A program made the position numbers and the translations under genes. The notes under the pieces were generated by a model. It did no database searches, had not been told where the DNA came from, and saw only the letters and a list, made by a program, of their open reading frames with translations. Source: Cognatiyoonia koreensis (lineage in GTDB: Bacteria; Pseudomonadota; Alphaproteobacteria; Rhodobacterales; Rhodobacteraceae). Taken from it: DNA of 64,000 nucleotides. The stretch covers positions 434,001 through 498,000 of the forward strand of contig NZ_FOIZ01000002.1 of the NCBI RefSeq assembly GCF_900109295.1. Reading direction: 5' to 3'. How positions within the stretch are numbered: the stretch's first letter is position 1; each line of letters opens with the position of its first letter. Of this stretch, positions 36,444 to 45,275 are shown in pieces.

Positions 36444-36461
36444 TGTAAACTAGACTGGACA
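36444..36461. promoter_or_regulatory. PpsR/CrtJ operator 2 of the crtE-crtD region
   Basis: TGTAAACTAGACTGGACA is an exact TGT-N12-ACA, 7 bases from its partner. Shared control of crtEF and crtDC is likely. Confidence 0.75.
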
Positions 36462-36503
36462 GTTTTCCGTTTCGAGTCAACTATTGGCAGTGGAGGTCTG
36501 CAA

Positions 36504-38060
36504 TTGCGTGAGGCTGGAAATATCGTTGTGATCGGGGCTGGAGTCGGCGGACTCGCGGCCGCGTTGCGCTTGGCCGATGCCGGTTGCAGCGTCACCGTTC
36601 TTGAGGCGCATGGCACGCCGGGTGGCAAGATGCGCACTGTGCCTTCTGCCGCAGGCCCGGTTGATGCGGGCCCAACCGTTCTGACAATGCGCCCGGTGTT
36701 CGAATCCCTTTACACGCGTGTGGGCGAACGGCTGGAGGATCACCTGACCCTGACCCCGCTGCCAATTCTTGCGCGCCATTATTGGGATGACGGCACCTGT
36801 TTCGATCTGTCGGCCGACCCTGCGGAAAGTATCGCCCATGTCGCCGATGTCTTCGGTGACGGGTCCGCCGATGACTATCGCGCTTTTGCGGCACGCGCGC
36901 GACGCCTTTATGATGCGTTCGAAGGCCCAATGATGCTGAACGAGGCCCCGACGCGCGCCGCGCTGACTGCCAAAGTCATGCTGCGCCCGCGTCTGATTGC
37001 AGATATGGCACCGCATCGCACGATGGCCGGTTTGCTGAAGACCGCGTTTCGCGATCCGCGTCTGGCGCAGTTGTTCGGGCGTTATGCCACCTATGTCGGC
37101 GGATCCCCTTATGCGTCGCCTGCGATCCTGTCGTTGATTTCTGATGCAGAGGCACGCGGGGTTTGGTCGGTTGCCGGTGGTATGCATGCCTTGGCCGCAT
37201 CGCTTGCCGGGTTGGCCGCCCATCGGGGTGCGCGTTTTCAGTATGACACACCGGTCCGGCGGATCGTGACGCAGGATGGTGTTGTCACAGGCGTGGATAC
37301 CGATGCCGGGTTCATTGCCGCCGATCAGGTTGTGTTCAACGGTGATCCGCGGGCCTTGTCCGTCGGATTGCTGGGCGAGGGCGTACAAGGCGCGGTGCGG
37401 ACCGATGCGGTTGAACCGCGGTCCCTATCAGCCTGCGTCTATGCTTTTGCCGCCGCCCCGCGTGGCGTTGATCTGGCGCATCATACGGTGTTCTTCGGCC
37501 ATGATCCTGCGGCAGAGTTTGATGCACTGGCCCGCGGAGACATCCCCGAGGACGCCACCCTTTATCTTTGCGCCCAAGACCATGGTTGCGCCCCAGATGC
37601 CTTGCAGCGCTTTGAAATCATCCTGAACGCACCGCCGGTGCCCCGCCCCGAAGCAGAGGAACAGACACGATGTCAGACACAGATTTTCAGGCGGTTCGCG
37701 GACTTCGGGCTGACGTTCACGCCAACACCGGACGCGGACGCGCTGACGACGCCAATGGGGTTCGACCGGCTGTTTCCAGCCAGCCAAGGGTCGCTTTACG
37801 GGCGATCCCCACACGGGATGATGGCGGCATTCAAACGTCCGACAGCCCGCACGCCGATCAAGGGTCTGTACCTTTGCGGGGGCGGGACACATCCGGGGGC
37901 GGGCGTGCCGATGGCCACGCTCTCCGGGAAGCATGCGGCAGGGGCGATCTTGAGCGACCGAACTTTGATATCGACGTCCCCGCAAACGGCTATGCGTGGT
38001 GGTATGTCGACGGGATCAGCGACTGTGGCACCAAAGCCGTCTCGGTCATCGGCTTCATAG
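36504..38060 (+). CDS. crtD: Methoxyneurosporene dehydrogenase CrtD
   Basis: The 518-residue FAD-dependent carotenoid desaturase introduces the C-3,4 double bond in the spheroidene pathway. The dinucleotide motif NIVVIGAGVGGLAAALRLAD is at the N-terminus. The C-terminal carotenoid-desaturase block is GLYLCGGGTHPGAGVPMATL. The start is a TTG at 36504 with GGAGG seven bases before, so the mature product begins (M)REAGN; earlier in-frame starts cross the PpsR boxes. Its 3' end overlaps crtC extensively. Confidence 0.93.
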   Translation: MREAGNIVVIGAGVGGLAAALRLADAGCSVTVLEAHGTPGGKMRTVPSAAGPVDAGPTVLTMRPVFESLYTRVGERLEDHLTLTPLPILARHYWDDGTCFDLSADPAESIAHVADVFGDGSADDYRAFAARARRLYDAFEGPMMLNEAPTRAALTAKVMLRPRLIADMAPHRTMAGLLKTAFRDPRLAQLFGRYATYVGGSPYASPAILSLISDAEARGVWSVAGGMHALAASLAGLAAHRGARFQYDTPVRRIVTQDGVVTGVDTDAGFIAADQVVFNGDPRALSVGLLGEGVQGAVRTDAVEPRSLSACVYAFAAAPRGVDLAHHTVFFGHDPAAEFDALARGDIPEDATLYLCAQDHGCAPDALQRFEIILNAPPVPRPEAEEQTRCQTQIFRRFADFGLTFTPTPDADALTTPMGFDRLFPASQGSLYGRSPHGMMAAFKRPTARTPIKGLYLCGGGTHPGAGVPMATLSGKHAAGAILSDRTLISTSPQTAMRGGMSTGSATVAPKPSRSSAS

Positions 38061-38893
38061 GATCGGTCTTTTCGCCATGGTATGCGTGGTCGGGGCGCAA
38101 GGACCCCGCCAACAACTGCTGCATCAATGTGGCGACCTATGGAAAGGGCGGGCGGTTCACGATGACGGACCGGGGTCGCGCGGCCTTGCGCACCTCTCGC
38201 GACACGTTGGAGGTGGGGCCGTCTTCGATGCATTGGGATGGTGATAAACTGGTGATCTCAATCGACGAAATCGCAAGCCCGCCGTTGGTCAGCCGCGTGC
38301 GCGGCACGATCACGGTGACGCCTTCTGCTTTGACGTCTGTGGAATTGCCCTTAAAGGCGGACGGGTCGCATGTCTGGCGTCCCTTTGGCCCGATTTCGGA
38401 TATCTCTGTCGATCTGGAGGCAAACGGCTGGCAGTGGTCTGGCAAGGGATATTTCGATGCCAATTTCGGCACCCGCGCCTTGGAGCAGGATTTTGATTAC
38501 TGGACCTGGGGCTGCTTTCCGGGCGCGCGGGGGGCAACGGCGTTTTATGACGTAACCCGGCGCGATGGATCGACGTTCGAAACTGCAGTCCGCTTTGATC
38601 CGGACGGGTCGGCAGAGCAGATTGCGGGCCAGCCGCAGACGCCGCTCAAGCGGTCGCTGTGGCAGGTCAAACGGGAAACGCGGGCCGATCCGGGCGCAGA
38701 GCCGCGACAGGTCTTGTCGATGCTGGATGCGCCGTTTTACAGCCGCTCGGCGGTGGAAACCGTGTTGGACGGCGAACGCTGTGTCGGCGTGCATGAGGCG
38801 TTGGACCTGACGCGGTTCCGCATGGCGGCGCTGAAGCCGATGTTGGCGGTCAGGGTGCCACGGCGACCGGCCTGGACGTTCGCTGCTGACTAA
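37874..38893 (+). CDS. crtC: Carotenoid 1,2-hydratase CrtC (start uncertain)
   Basis: The enzyme adds water at the 1,2 double bond of neurosporene-type carotenoids. Family sequence begins at ERPNFDIDVPANGYAWWYVD and continues SVFSPWYAW, NCCINVATYGKGGRFTMTD and SGKGYFDANFGTRALEQDF. No start lies next to the homologous region. The nearest in-frame start is this TTG (339 residues, AAGGG about ten bases upstream). The frame stays open to an ATG at 37670, which would add 68 residues that only read crtD out of frame. The gene overlaps the crtD 3' end by at least 187 bases and ends tail to tail with ynjD (4-base overlap). Confidence 0.85.
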   Translation: MRGRDTSGGGRADGHALREACGRGDLERPNFDIDVPANGYAWWYVDGISDCGTKAVSVIGFIGSVFSPWYAWSGRKDPANNCCINVATYGKGGRFTMTDRGRAALRTSRDTLEVGPSSMHWDGDKLVISIDEIASPPLVSRVRGTITVTPSALTSVELPLKADGSHVWRPFGPISDISVDLEANGWQWSGKGYFDANFGTRALEQDFDYWTWGCFPGARGATAFYDVTRRDGSTFETAVRFDPDGSAEQIAGQPQTPLKRSLWQVKRETRADPGAEPRQVLSMLDAPFYSRSAVETVLDGERCVGVHEALDLTRFRMAALKPMLAVRVPRRPAWTFAAD

Positions 38894-39522
38894 CCAAGTG
38901 TCACGACTTCGCCGCCAGCGGCCGCAGCGTCCTCGGCGTCGTGGGTAACCATCAGTACCGGCAGTTGCAGGTCCTGCGCGCGGTCGAAAACCAGCGTGCG
39001 CACCTGTGCGCGAAGCGCTGTGTCGAGCCGCGAGAAAGCTTCGTCCAAGAGCAGCGCGCAAGGGTCCGCCAGAAGCATGCGCATCAGCGCAACCCGCGCC
39101 TTTTGACCACCGGACAGGGTTGCAGGATCGCGATCCGCGAAGCCTGCCAGATCGACCTGCGCCAGCGCGTCTTCGACCTTGGCCCTGCGGGTTGCCAATG
39201 AACCACCGGCTGGCAGACCGAAAGCGAGGTTGGCCCCGACTGACAGGTGCGGGAACAGCAGATCGTCCTGAAACAGGATGCCAACGTTGCGCTTGTGCGC
39301 CACCTCGTGGGTGATGTCGCGACCGTCCAGAATAACCTGACCTGTCGCGACGAAGGCTGGCGGCAGCGTGCCGGTGACGTAGGCGAGCAAGGTCGATTTA
39401 CCGATGCCGGATGGCCCCATGACCGTCAGCACATCGCCCGGTCCGATCAACCGGTTCAACCTGACCAGCGGTTTTCCATCCTTGGTGATCTGCACATCGC
39501 GCAGTTCCAAACCGTCAGCCAT
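38890..39522 (-). CDS. ynjD: ABC importer ATP-binding protein, YnjD-like
   Basis: The 210-residue ATPase has the Walker A GPSGIGKSTLLAYV, signature SGGQKARVALMRM, Walker B ALLLDEAFSRLD and His switch VTHDAEDAA. It energises the importer of ynjC (permease) and ynjB (binding protein). It overlaps ynjC by eight bases. The symbol rests on length, gene order and the ynjF neighbour, all matching the Escherichia coli cluster; the substrate is unknown there too. Confidence 0.85.
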   Translation of the reverse strand: MADGLELRDVQITKDGKPLVRLNRLIGPGDVLTVMGPSGIGKSTLLAYVTGTLPPAFVATGQVILDGRDITHEVAHKRNVGILFQDDLLFPHLSVGANLAFGLPAGGSLATRRAKVEDALAQVDLAGFADRDPATLSGGQKARVALMRMLLADPCALLLDEAFSRLDTALRAQVRTLVFDRAQDLQLPVLMVTHDAEDAAAAGGEVVTLG

Positions 39523-41197
39523 GTCGCAATCCCTTTCGGTTGCGCCATACCATGGCAGGGATCAAAAGCGCGAGCGCGAAGGGGATCAGCGCCGCCGCCG
39601 TTTGCATCAGCCCGTAAACGCCAATAGCCCGCCGGTCACCGCCGGATGCAAGCGCCACGGCATCCGTCGTCAATGTCGCCACGCGCCCGCCGCCGATCAG
39701 AAGCGTCGGAAGATATTGGCCGACGGACACCGCAAAACCGACCGCCATCGCCGTGAGCACAGGCCGCAACAACATCGGTAAACGCACGTTCCAGAGGATG
39801 CGGTTCGGTGTCGCCCCGAGCGCGCTGGCAACGGTACCAACCCGCATATCCCACGCCCGGAACGGGTCGGCGAGAGATAGGAAGACGTAAGGGAGGACGA
39901 AGACCAGATGTGCGATCATCACCGGAATGCGCCCGATGTCCGCGCCAAGCGTCAAAAGGAACGTCTGGAACCCCGGTAGAAAGGCTGTTTGCGGGATCAG
40001 CAATGGCAGATAAAGCAACCACATGCCCCGTTGTGTCAGCTGCAAGCCATGGCGATGTTCGGCCTCCAGACAACCGATGGTGAGGATAATTGCCAGTAGC
40101 GTCACGACGATGGCAATCAGGGCGGTTTCACCAAATGACGCTAGCGCCCCGTCGCCGTGCCGCATCCAGTTTTGCAATGTGAAGCTGTCTGGCAGCGCAT
40201 CCGGAAAGCCCCAGAAACCCGCAAATGACCAGACGGTCAATATGGCGATCCCCAGAAGGACAGACAGCGCGGAAACCGCCCCGAGCGATAGTGCCGTTGC
40301 GCTGACCGCGCGGTCCGCCCGACCGCGACCGCCCATCGCGGCCCAGCGGCGACCCAATCGCCCGACGATATGCTCTCCCGATCGCCAGAACAGCAGTGCA
40401 CCGAGTACGAGGGCGAGTTGCAAGAGCGCTGCCGCAGCCGAGAGTGAGCGCATGCCAAGGTCCGGATCGCTCATCCATTTGACGATCTGGACCGAGAGGG
40501 GCGGCGGCGTGTTCGGCCCGAGGATCACCGCGACATCGACTGTCGACATCGCATAGGCCAGCACGACATAGACCGGTAGTCTGATCTGCGCATAGACACG
40601 CGGAAAGACAGTTTTCAGCCAGCCGGTGAGCCGCGAATACCCCAACGCTTGCGCCACGGCGACAGAGCGCGTCGCATCGACTTGCCCCAGCGCGGCGAGT
40701 GTCATCAGAAGAAGAAATGGCACTTCTTTCGCGACCAGGCCCGCCATCATGGCCAGACCGGCAGAGTCCTGAATAATCAGCACATCCGGCGGGCGGTCCC
40801 ACCCTGTCAGCCAAGGTGACGCAGCACGCGAAATCCAGCCAGATGGGGCAATCAGAAAGGCGATCCCGAAGGCCGCCGCCGCATGTGGCACCGAAAGCAG
40901 CGGTGACAACAGCCGTTCGAGCGCACGAAAGCTGCGTGTTCCCGACCAGCCAGCCGTCAGCAACGTGACGATCAGCAAGGCAATAAGCGTCGATCCGATG
41001 CCGGTGACGACTGACAACCGCACCGCATCCGGCAGGCCCGGCCAAGCGAACAGTTTTGCAAACGGTGCAAGCGATGGCCCTGTCAGCCCTGCCAGCGGCA
41101 AATGGTTGAATGCCGGCAGGACCGTACCGTAAAGCCCCGCGACCACAGGGCCAAGCATCACGAGGATTGTGAGCAGGGGGAGTGGTCGCGCGATCAT
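39515..41197 (-). CDS. ynjC: ABC importer fused permease, YnjC-like
   Basis: The 560-residue protein has two tandem ABC membrane domains with about 12 helices, like fused thiamine/iron-type permeases. EAA-loop-like segments are VAQALGYSRLTGWLKTVFPR in the first half and VASALGATPNRILWNVRLPM in the second. It lies 37 bases after ynjB. Fusion of both halves is normal for ynjC and ThiP relatives. ThiP is an alternative label, but the ynjF partner argues against it. Confidence 0.85.
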   Translation of the reverse strand: MIARPLPLLTILVMLGPVVAGLYGTVLPAFNHLPLAGLTGPSLAPFAKLFAWPGLPDAVRLSVVTGIGSTLIALLIVTLLTAGWSGTRSFRALERLLSPLLSVPHAAAAFGIAFLIAPSGWISRAASPWLTGWDRPPDVLIIQDSAGLAMMAGLVAKEVPFLLLMTLAALGQVDATRSVAVAQALGYSRLTGWLKTVFPRVYAQIRLPVYVVLAYAMSTVDVAVILGPNTPPPLSVQIVKWMSDPDLGMRSLSAAAALLQLALVLGALLFWRSGEHIVGRLGRRWAAMGGRGRADRAVSATALSLGAVSALSVLLGIAILTVWSFAGFWGFPDALPDSFTLQNWMRHGDGALASFGETALIAIVVTLLAIILTIGCLEAEHRHGLQLTQRGMWLLYLPLLIPQTAFLPGFQTFLLTLGADIGRIPVMIAHLVFVLPYVFLSLADPFRAWDMRVGTVASALGATPNRILWNVRLPMLLRPVLTAMAVGFAVSVGQYLPTLLIGGGRVATLTTDAVALASGGDRRAIGVYGLMQTAAALIPFALALLIPAMVWRNRKGLRHG

Positions 41198-41234
41198 GAC
41201 GTGTGAATGCGGCCTTGCGGCGTCACTGTTCGGA

Positions 41235-42431
41235 CTACTGCGCCACGCCGTAGCGTGTCGCCCAGTCTTCGGCGATGCGCGTCATCCAGCTGGGATGTGG
41301 TTCTGCCTGTATCGTTCCGAGCTCGGCAGGGGACAGTGTCGCGATCCCAAGGTCGAGCGCATCGAACAGCGCGCGGTCCTCTGCTGTCAGCGCCCCCATA
41401 TCCAAAACGGTGCCATAGCCCAGAATTGCCGGGTCCTGCGCGCGGGCCTGTGCCTCGGGTGACATCAGGAAGTTGGCGACGACCATCGCGCCTTCCTTGC
41501 TGCCCGAGTTGTAGGGGATTGCCACAAAGGAAGCGTTCCCGATTGTCCCGCCGCTGAGCACGAAGGTCCGCACCGTGTCGGGAAGCTGGTTGTTGGCAAT
41601 GGCCGCTGTCGCTTCGCCCGGGCTGAAGGAAATCGCGAGGTCGATTTCGCCGTCCGCGATCAGTTGCAGTTGCGCAGGTCCGGTGGCGGGGTAGGCCTCT
41701 CCACTGCGCCAGAGGTTCGGTGTCAGCGCATCGAGGTAATCCCAGAGCGGGGCTGTGACCGTCGCGTATGTTTCGTCTGTTGCGGGTGCTTGCAGTACAG
41801 ATGGATCGTCAAGCAGATCGACAAGCGCCTGTTTGAGGAATGTCGTGCCGAGGAAATCGGGCGGCTGCGGATAGGTGAAGCGCCCGGGGTTTGCAGCGCT
41901 CCATTCCAGAATCGCCTGCATGTCCCCAAGCGGTTCGGCAAGGTCCGCCGTGTCGTACATGAACACGACCTGCGCCATGGCCCATGGCGATTCATATCCT
42001 TCCGTCGGCACGGTGAAATCGCTCTGGACGGTTTTGCCTTCGGTATCGACCAAGGCCCAGTTCGGCAGTTGTTCGGCGTAGGGGCCAAACAGCAGACCTG
42101 CGTCTTTCATTGACGCGAAATTGGCACCGTTGATCCAGATCATGTCGATCGCACCGTCATCATTTTCGCCAGCCTGCTTTTCCGACAGCACTCGCGTCAC
42201 TGCATCTGCCGTGTCTGTCAGTTTCACATGCTCCAGCGTCACACCGTACTCCTTGGACACGCGATCACCTACCCAAGCGATGAAATCGTTTGTCGTGGTC
42301 GAACCGCCCCAGGCGTTCCAGTACACGGTCTGGCCTTGGGCTGCAGCGGTCACGGCATCCCAGTCTGCCGGATCGGTATCGGCGAGTGCCACGGACGGGA
42401 TCAGGGCGGCCAGAAGGGCGAGGTGTTTCAT
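41235..42431 (-). CDS. ynjB: ABC importer periplasmic binding protein, YnjB-like
   Basis: The 398-residue secreted protein has a signal peptide MKHLALLAALIPSVALA. It then shows QTVYWNAWGGSTTTNDFIAW, IDMIWINGANFASMKDAGLL and the C-terminal NFLMSPEAQARAQDPAILGY, typical of YnjB (COG4134). The ATG overlaps the ynjF stop (ATGA). It is the substrate-binding partner of ynjC and ynjD. Confidence 0.87.
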   Translation of the reverse strand: MKHLALLAALIPSVALADTDPADWDAVTAAAQGQTVYWNAWGGSTTTNDFIAWVGDRVSKEYGVTLEHVKLTDTADAVTRVLSEKQAGENDDGAIDMIWINGANFASMKDAGLLFGPYAEQLPNWALVDTEGKTVQSDFTVPTEGYESPWAMAQVVFMYDTADLAEPLGDMQAILEWSAANPGRFTYPQPPDFLGTTFLKQALVDLLDDPSVLQAPATDETYATVTAPLWDYLDALTPNLWRSGEAYPATGPAQLQLIADGEIDLAISFSPGEATAAIANNQLPDTVRTFVLSGGTIGNASFVAIPYNSGSKEGAMVVANFLMSPEAQARAQDPAILGYGTVLDMGALTAEDRALFDALDLGIATLSPAELGTIQAEPHPSWMTRIAEDWATRYGVAQ

Positions 42432-43045
42432 GAATTTGGTCCTTTGAAGGTCTGATAAGCGCCCCAGATCCGCAGGGCGGCGGTTGCAAAGCAAAGCGTG
42501 CCGAACACCCATGCGAGTGTCGCGAAGGATGCCGGGAACAAGCAGAGGATCACGAAGAAGACGATCGTTTCGGTCCCTTCGAGCAGCCCGTTCGAATAGT
42601 AGAGCGATTTCTGTCCCTGCGCCGTCGTCACGTGCCCGTGCTTTTCAGCGAGGATTGCAAACCCCAGAAAGCTGGTGCCGTTGAAATAGAAAGACGCCAG
42701 CAGGAAGGCCCCTGCTACGCCGTTCGCGGACGGGTCGGCAAGGACGAAGCCAAGGGGGATCATGCCATAGAACAGAAAGTCCGCCGCGATATCGAGGTAG
42801 CCACCGAAATCGGTCTTGTGCGTCGCGCGGGCGACAGCCCCGTCCAGCCCGTCGGCGATCCGGCTTGCCAGCAAAAAGACAAGTGCGAGTGCCGGCAGGC
42901 CCAGAGCAATGAGTAACGCTGCGACAAGCCCAAGCCCCAGCCCGATCAAGGTCACACCATCCGCTGTCAGCCCTTTGGCTGCAATGATCTGCCCCGCGCG
43001 GTTCAGCGGGGGGTCAATCAATCTGCGGGCGTAGCTGTCGAGCAT
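42428..43045 (-). CDS. ynjF: CDP-alcohol phosphatidyltransferase family protein, YnjF-like
   Basis: The 205-residue polytopic membrane enzyme shows the family motif ASRIADGLDGAVARATHKTDFGGYLDIAADF (D-x2-D-G-x2-A-R-x8-G-x3-D-x3-D). Such enzymes transfer a phosphatidyl group from CDP-diacylglycerol to an alcohol. The ATG at 43045 is supported by homology (MLDSYARRLIDPPLNRAG); the longer frame is unsupported. It heads ynjF-ynjB-ynjC-ynjD, 76 bases after hyuA. The acceptor alcohol is unknown. Confidence 0.85.
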   Translation of the reverse strand: MLDSYARRLIDPPLNRAGQIIAAKGLTADGVTLIGLGLGLVAALLIALGLPALALVFLLASRIADGLDGAVARATHKTDFGGYLDIAADFLFYGMIPLGFVLADPSANGVAGAFLLASFYFNGTSFLGFAILAEKHGHVTTAQGQKSLYYSNGLLEGTETIVFFVILCLFPASFATLAWVFGTLCFATAALRIWGAYQTFKGPNS

Positions 43046-43121
43046 GGATAAGCGTCCGTGAGTTGGCGAGTGTTTTGCAGCATGCGACCGTCCGACGCAA
43101 TCCAGCCCACGCGAACGTGAG

Positions 43122-45137
43122 TTAGCTGTCATGCGCGATGCGTGGACGCCCCTGCGCGGTCACGGTCAGATCGGCGCTGATGAACATCGGCTGTCCTTCG
43201 ATTTCGGCCTGCTGCACATCCCGCGCGATAATCACGTTCGGTGTTGGTACGCCTGCGCTTTGGGCTTGGGCGACGGCGTCTTGCGTGAGTGCATCTTCGA
43301 GCGCGCTGAGTGCGGCGTCCTGCGTTGCAAACTGCGCCGGGCCATTCAACAGATGCGCCACAAAACGCCCCGCGCCGGGCGAGGTGACGCTGCCTTTCGC
43401 CTGAATGGCGACTTGTCCCACAACAGCACCGATGGCGTTGGCCACGTCTGCGTGTGAGGGAAGTTCCATATCGGTGCCAAGCCGATCTCCCACCGGGCCA
43501 TAATAGGCCGCGGCCGATGCGCCCAAGCCGATCACCGGCAAGCCAAGCCGCAATTCGGTACGGATCAATCCGTCGTGCCGATCCAGACCTGCGTTGGTCA
43601 GCGCATGTTGTGTCAGCTGCGCCGCACTGTTGTCGCCCCAATCGCGGGTATCTTCGCCGAATGCCGTTTCAAGCAGGCAGTCGACCGTTTGCTTGCGCAG
43701 TTGCGCGATGACTGCTGCTGCCATCTCTTCGGGGTTCTTCGCCAACCGCTCGCCCGCGCCGCTGCGCTGATAGGCGAAAAGCGTCAGCGCCTTGGTCGCG
43801 GCGTCCCCGTCCCAAGCGTCGGACAGCCCAAGGACGTGGGCGGCGTCAGAGGGCGTTACCCCTGCAATCATCGCATGGCCCCGCGCGACAATGCGCTGCA
43901 ACGCCGGGCCCTCGATCCGGGTCGTCACCGCGTGACCCATCCTGAGCGGCCCTTGCGCCAGCCGGTCGATCACTGCCTGTTCGCGCTTGTCGCCACCTAT
44001 GGGAGGATCGCCTTGCCAAACCGGAAACACGAAGCGCCCCCCATCAACCGCAGGCACACCGGTGCTGACTGCGGCATCCAGCGCCTTGTGCACAAGGTCC
44101 GGCTGGATCGTTGCAGCCAGTGAAACCGGCATCAGACGGCGCGGTCCAAGGAACAGACGGCCTTTCAGCCCTTCCTTGACATGCACCTCGCTATCGCCAC
44201 CCAGACCTGTGGTGCGCATGGCAACTGCTTCGACCATCGTGCGGTAAGGTCCAACACGCGCGCCTTGCGGGTCGATTTTTGGGCGACCGTCGCGTAGCAG
44301 GCAAACATCCGTCGTCGTGCCGCCGATATCACTGATCAGTGCATCGGCGATACCAGTCAGCCAAGCGGCCCCTGCGATGGAGGCGGCAGGACCGGACAGG
44401 ATAGTTTCAATAGGCTTTTCGCGGGCGATATCAGAGGAGACAAGCGCGCCGTCGCCGCGCACCACCATCAGGCGGGCGTCGATCCGCAGGCTTTGAAGAT
44501 GGGATTCAACCGCAGCGATCAGCCCGTCGATCATCCCGATCAGACGGGCATTCAGCACAGCTGTCAGCGCCCGCTTTGGGCCGCCAAGGGCTGACGACAA
44601 TTCATGCGAGCAGGTAACAGGTTTGCCTGTCCGGGTGCGGATCAGATCACGCGCGGCGATTTCATGCGCTGGGTTGCGTGTTGCAAAACTGGCGGCGATG
44701 GCAAATCCGGTGATGCTCTCGTCAAGCGTGGCAAGCCCGGCGGTCAATGCGTTTAGATCAAGCGGAACGATCTCGCCACCAGCGTGACTGTGCCCGCCAG
44801 CCACAGCGATGAGCGGATCACCTGCCAGCGCCTCTTGCAAGCCGGAGCGCATGACATCCGCAGGGTCAAAGCCGATGAAAATAAGCGCGACACGACCGCC
44901 CTGCCCTTCGACAAGGGCGTTGGTCGCAAGGGTCGTGGACAGGGACACCATGCCGATGGCTGTTGCATCGACCTCGGCACCGGCGATGGCGGCGTCGATT
45001 GCCTTTCCGACACCTATTGCCAGATCAGGACGCGTCGTCAGTGATTTGGCCTTTGCCAGCACTATGTCCGTGACATCGTCAAGGATCACCGCATCGGTGT
45101 ATGTGCCGCCGGTATCGACGCCAAGAAGAAGGGGCAT
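43122..45137 (-). CDS. Hydantoinase/oxoprolinase HyuA-type protein
   Basis: The 671-residue ASKHA-fold ATPase starts PLLLGVDTGGTYTDAVILDD, with a second phosphate loop SDIGGTTTDVCLLRDGRPK. HyuA proteins with HyuB open hydantoin or oxoproline rings using ATP. No HyuB partner is present here. The ATG at 45137 matches the family; the frame upstream holds a dyad that may be an operator. A terminator closes the upstream transport operon, so this is probably its own unit. The substrate is unproven. Confidence 0.85.
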   Translation of the reverse strand: MPLLLGVDTGGTYTDAVILDDVTDIVLAKAKSLTTRPDLAIGVGKAIDAAIAGAEVDATAIGMVSLSTTLATNALVEGQGGRVALIFIGFDPADVMRSGLQEALAGDPLIAVAGGHSHAGGEIVPLDLNALTAGLATLDESITGFAIAASFATRNPAHEIAARDLIRTRTGKPVTCSHELSSALGGPKRALTAVLNARLIGMIDGLIAAVESHLQSLRIDARLMVVRGDGALVSSDIAREKPIETILSGPAASIAGAAWLTGIADALISDIGGTTTDVCLLRDGRPKIDPQGARVGPYRTMVEAVAMRTTGLGGDSEVHVKEGLKGRLFLGPRRLMPVSLAATIQPDLVHKALDAAVSTGVPAVDGGRFVFPVWQGDPPIGGDKREQAVIDRLAQGPLRMGHAVTTRIEGPALQRIVARGHAMIAGVTPSDAAHVLGLSDAWDGDAATKALTLFAYQRSGAGERLAKNPEEMAAAVIAQLRKQTVDCLLETAFGEDTRDWGDNSAAQLTQHALTNAGLDRHDGLIRTELRLGLPVIGLGASAAAYYGPVGDRLGTDMELPSHADVANAIGAVVGQVAIQAKGSVTSPGAGRFVAHLLNGPAQFATQDAALSALEDALTQDAVAQAQSAGVPTPNVIIARDVQQAEIEGQPMFISADLTVTAQGRPRIAHDS

Positions 45138-45182
45138 TTGGGCAGGCCTTTGGAACGTTTCGCGCACGTTGGCGCAGGAACG

Positions 45183-45206
45183 TTCGTTAGTCCATATGTG
45201 AACGAA
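45183..45206. promoter_or_regulatory. Candidate operator upstream of hyuA-type gene
   Basis: TTCGTT-N12-AACGAA is an inverted repeat 46 bases upstream of the HyuA-type start. The cognate regulator is unknown. Confidence 0.3.
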
Positions 45207-45228
45207 TTCTTGCCATCTGTGCAAACGA

Positions 45229-45257
45229 AAGCCCCGCCCCCTGAGAGGGCGAGGCTT
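45229..45257 (-). terminator. Terminator after the ABC binding-protein gene
   Basis: AAGCCTCGCCC pairs with GGGCGGGGCTT over 11 bp (one T-G pair), loop of 7, followed by TTCGTTT. It lies 19 bases after the stop of the binding-protein gene and closes the pyrimidine operon. Confidence 0.7.
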
Positions 45258-45275
45258 CTTGTCGTGCGATGCGCC

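Noticed and set aside
39515..41197. ThiP thiamine permease call
   Set aside because: The neighbour ynjF and the YnjB-type binding protein fit the ynj cluster better; no TPP riboswitch or thiamine genes are near.
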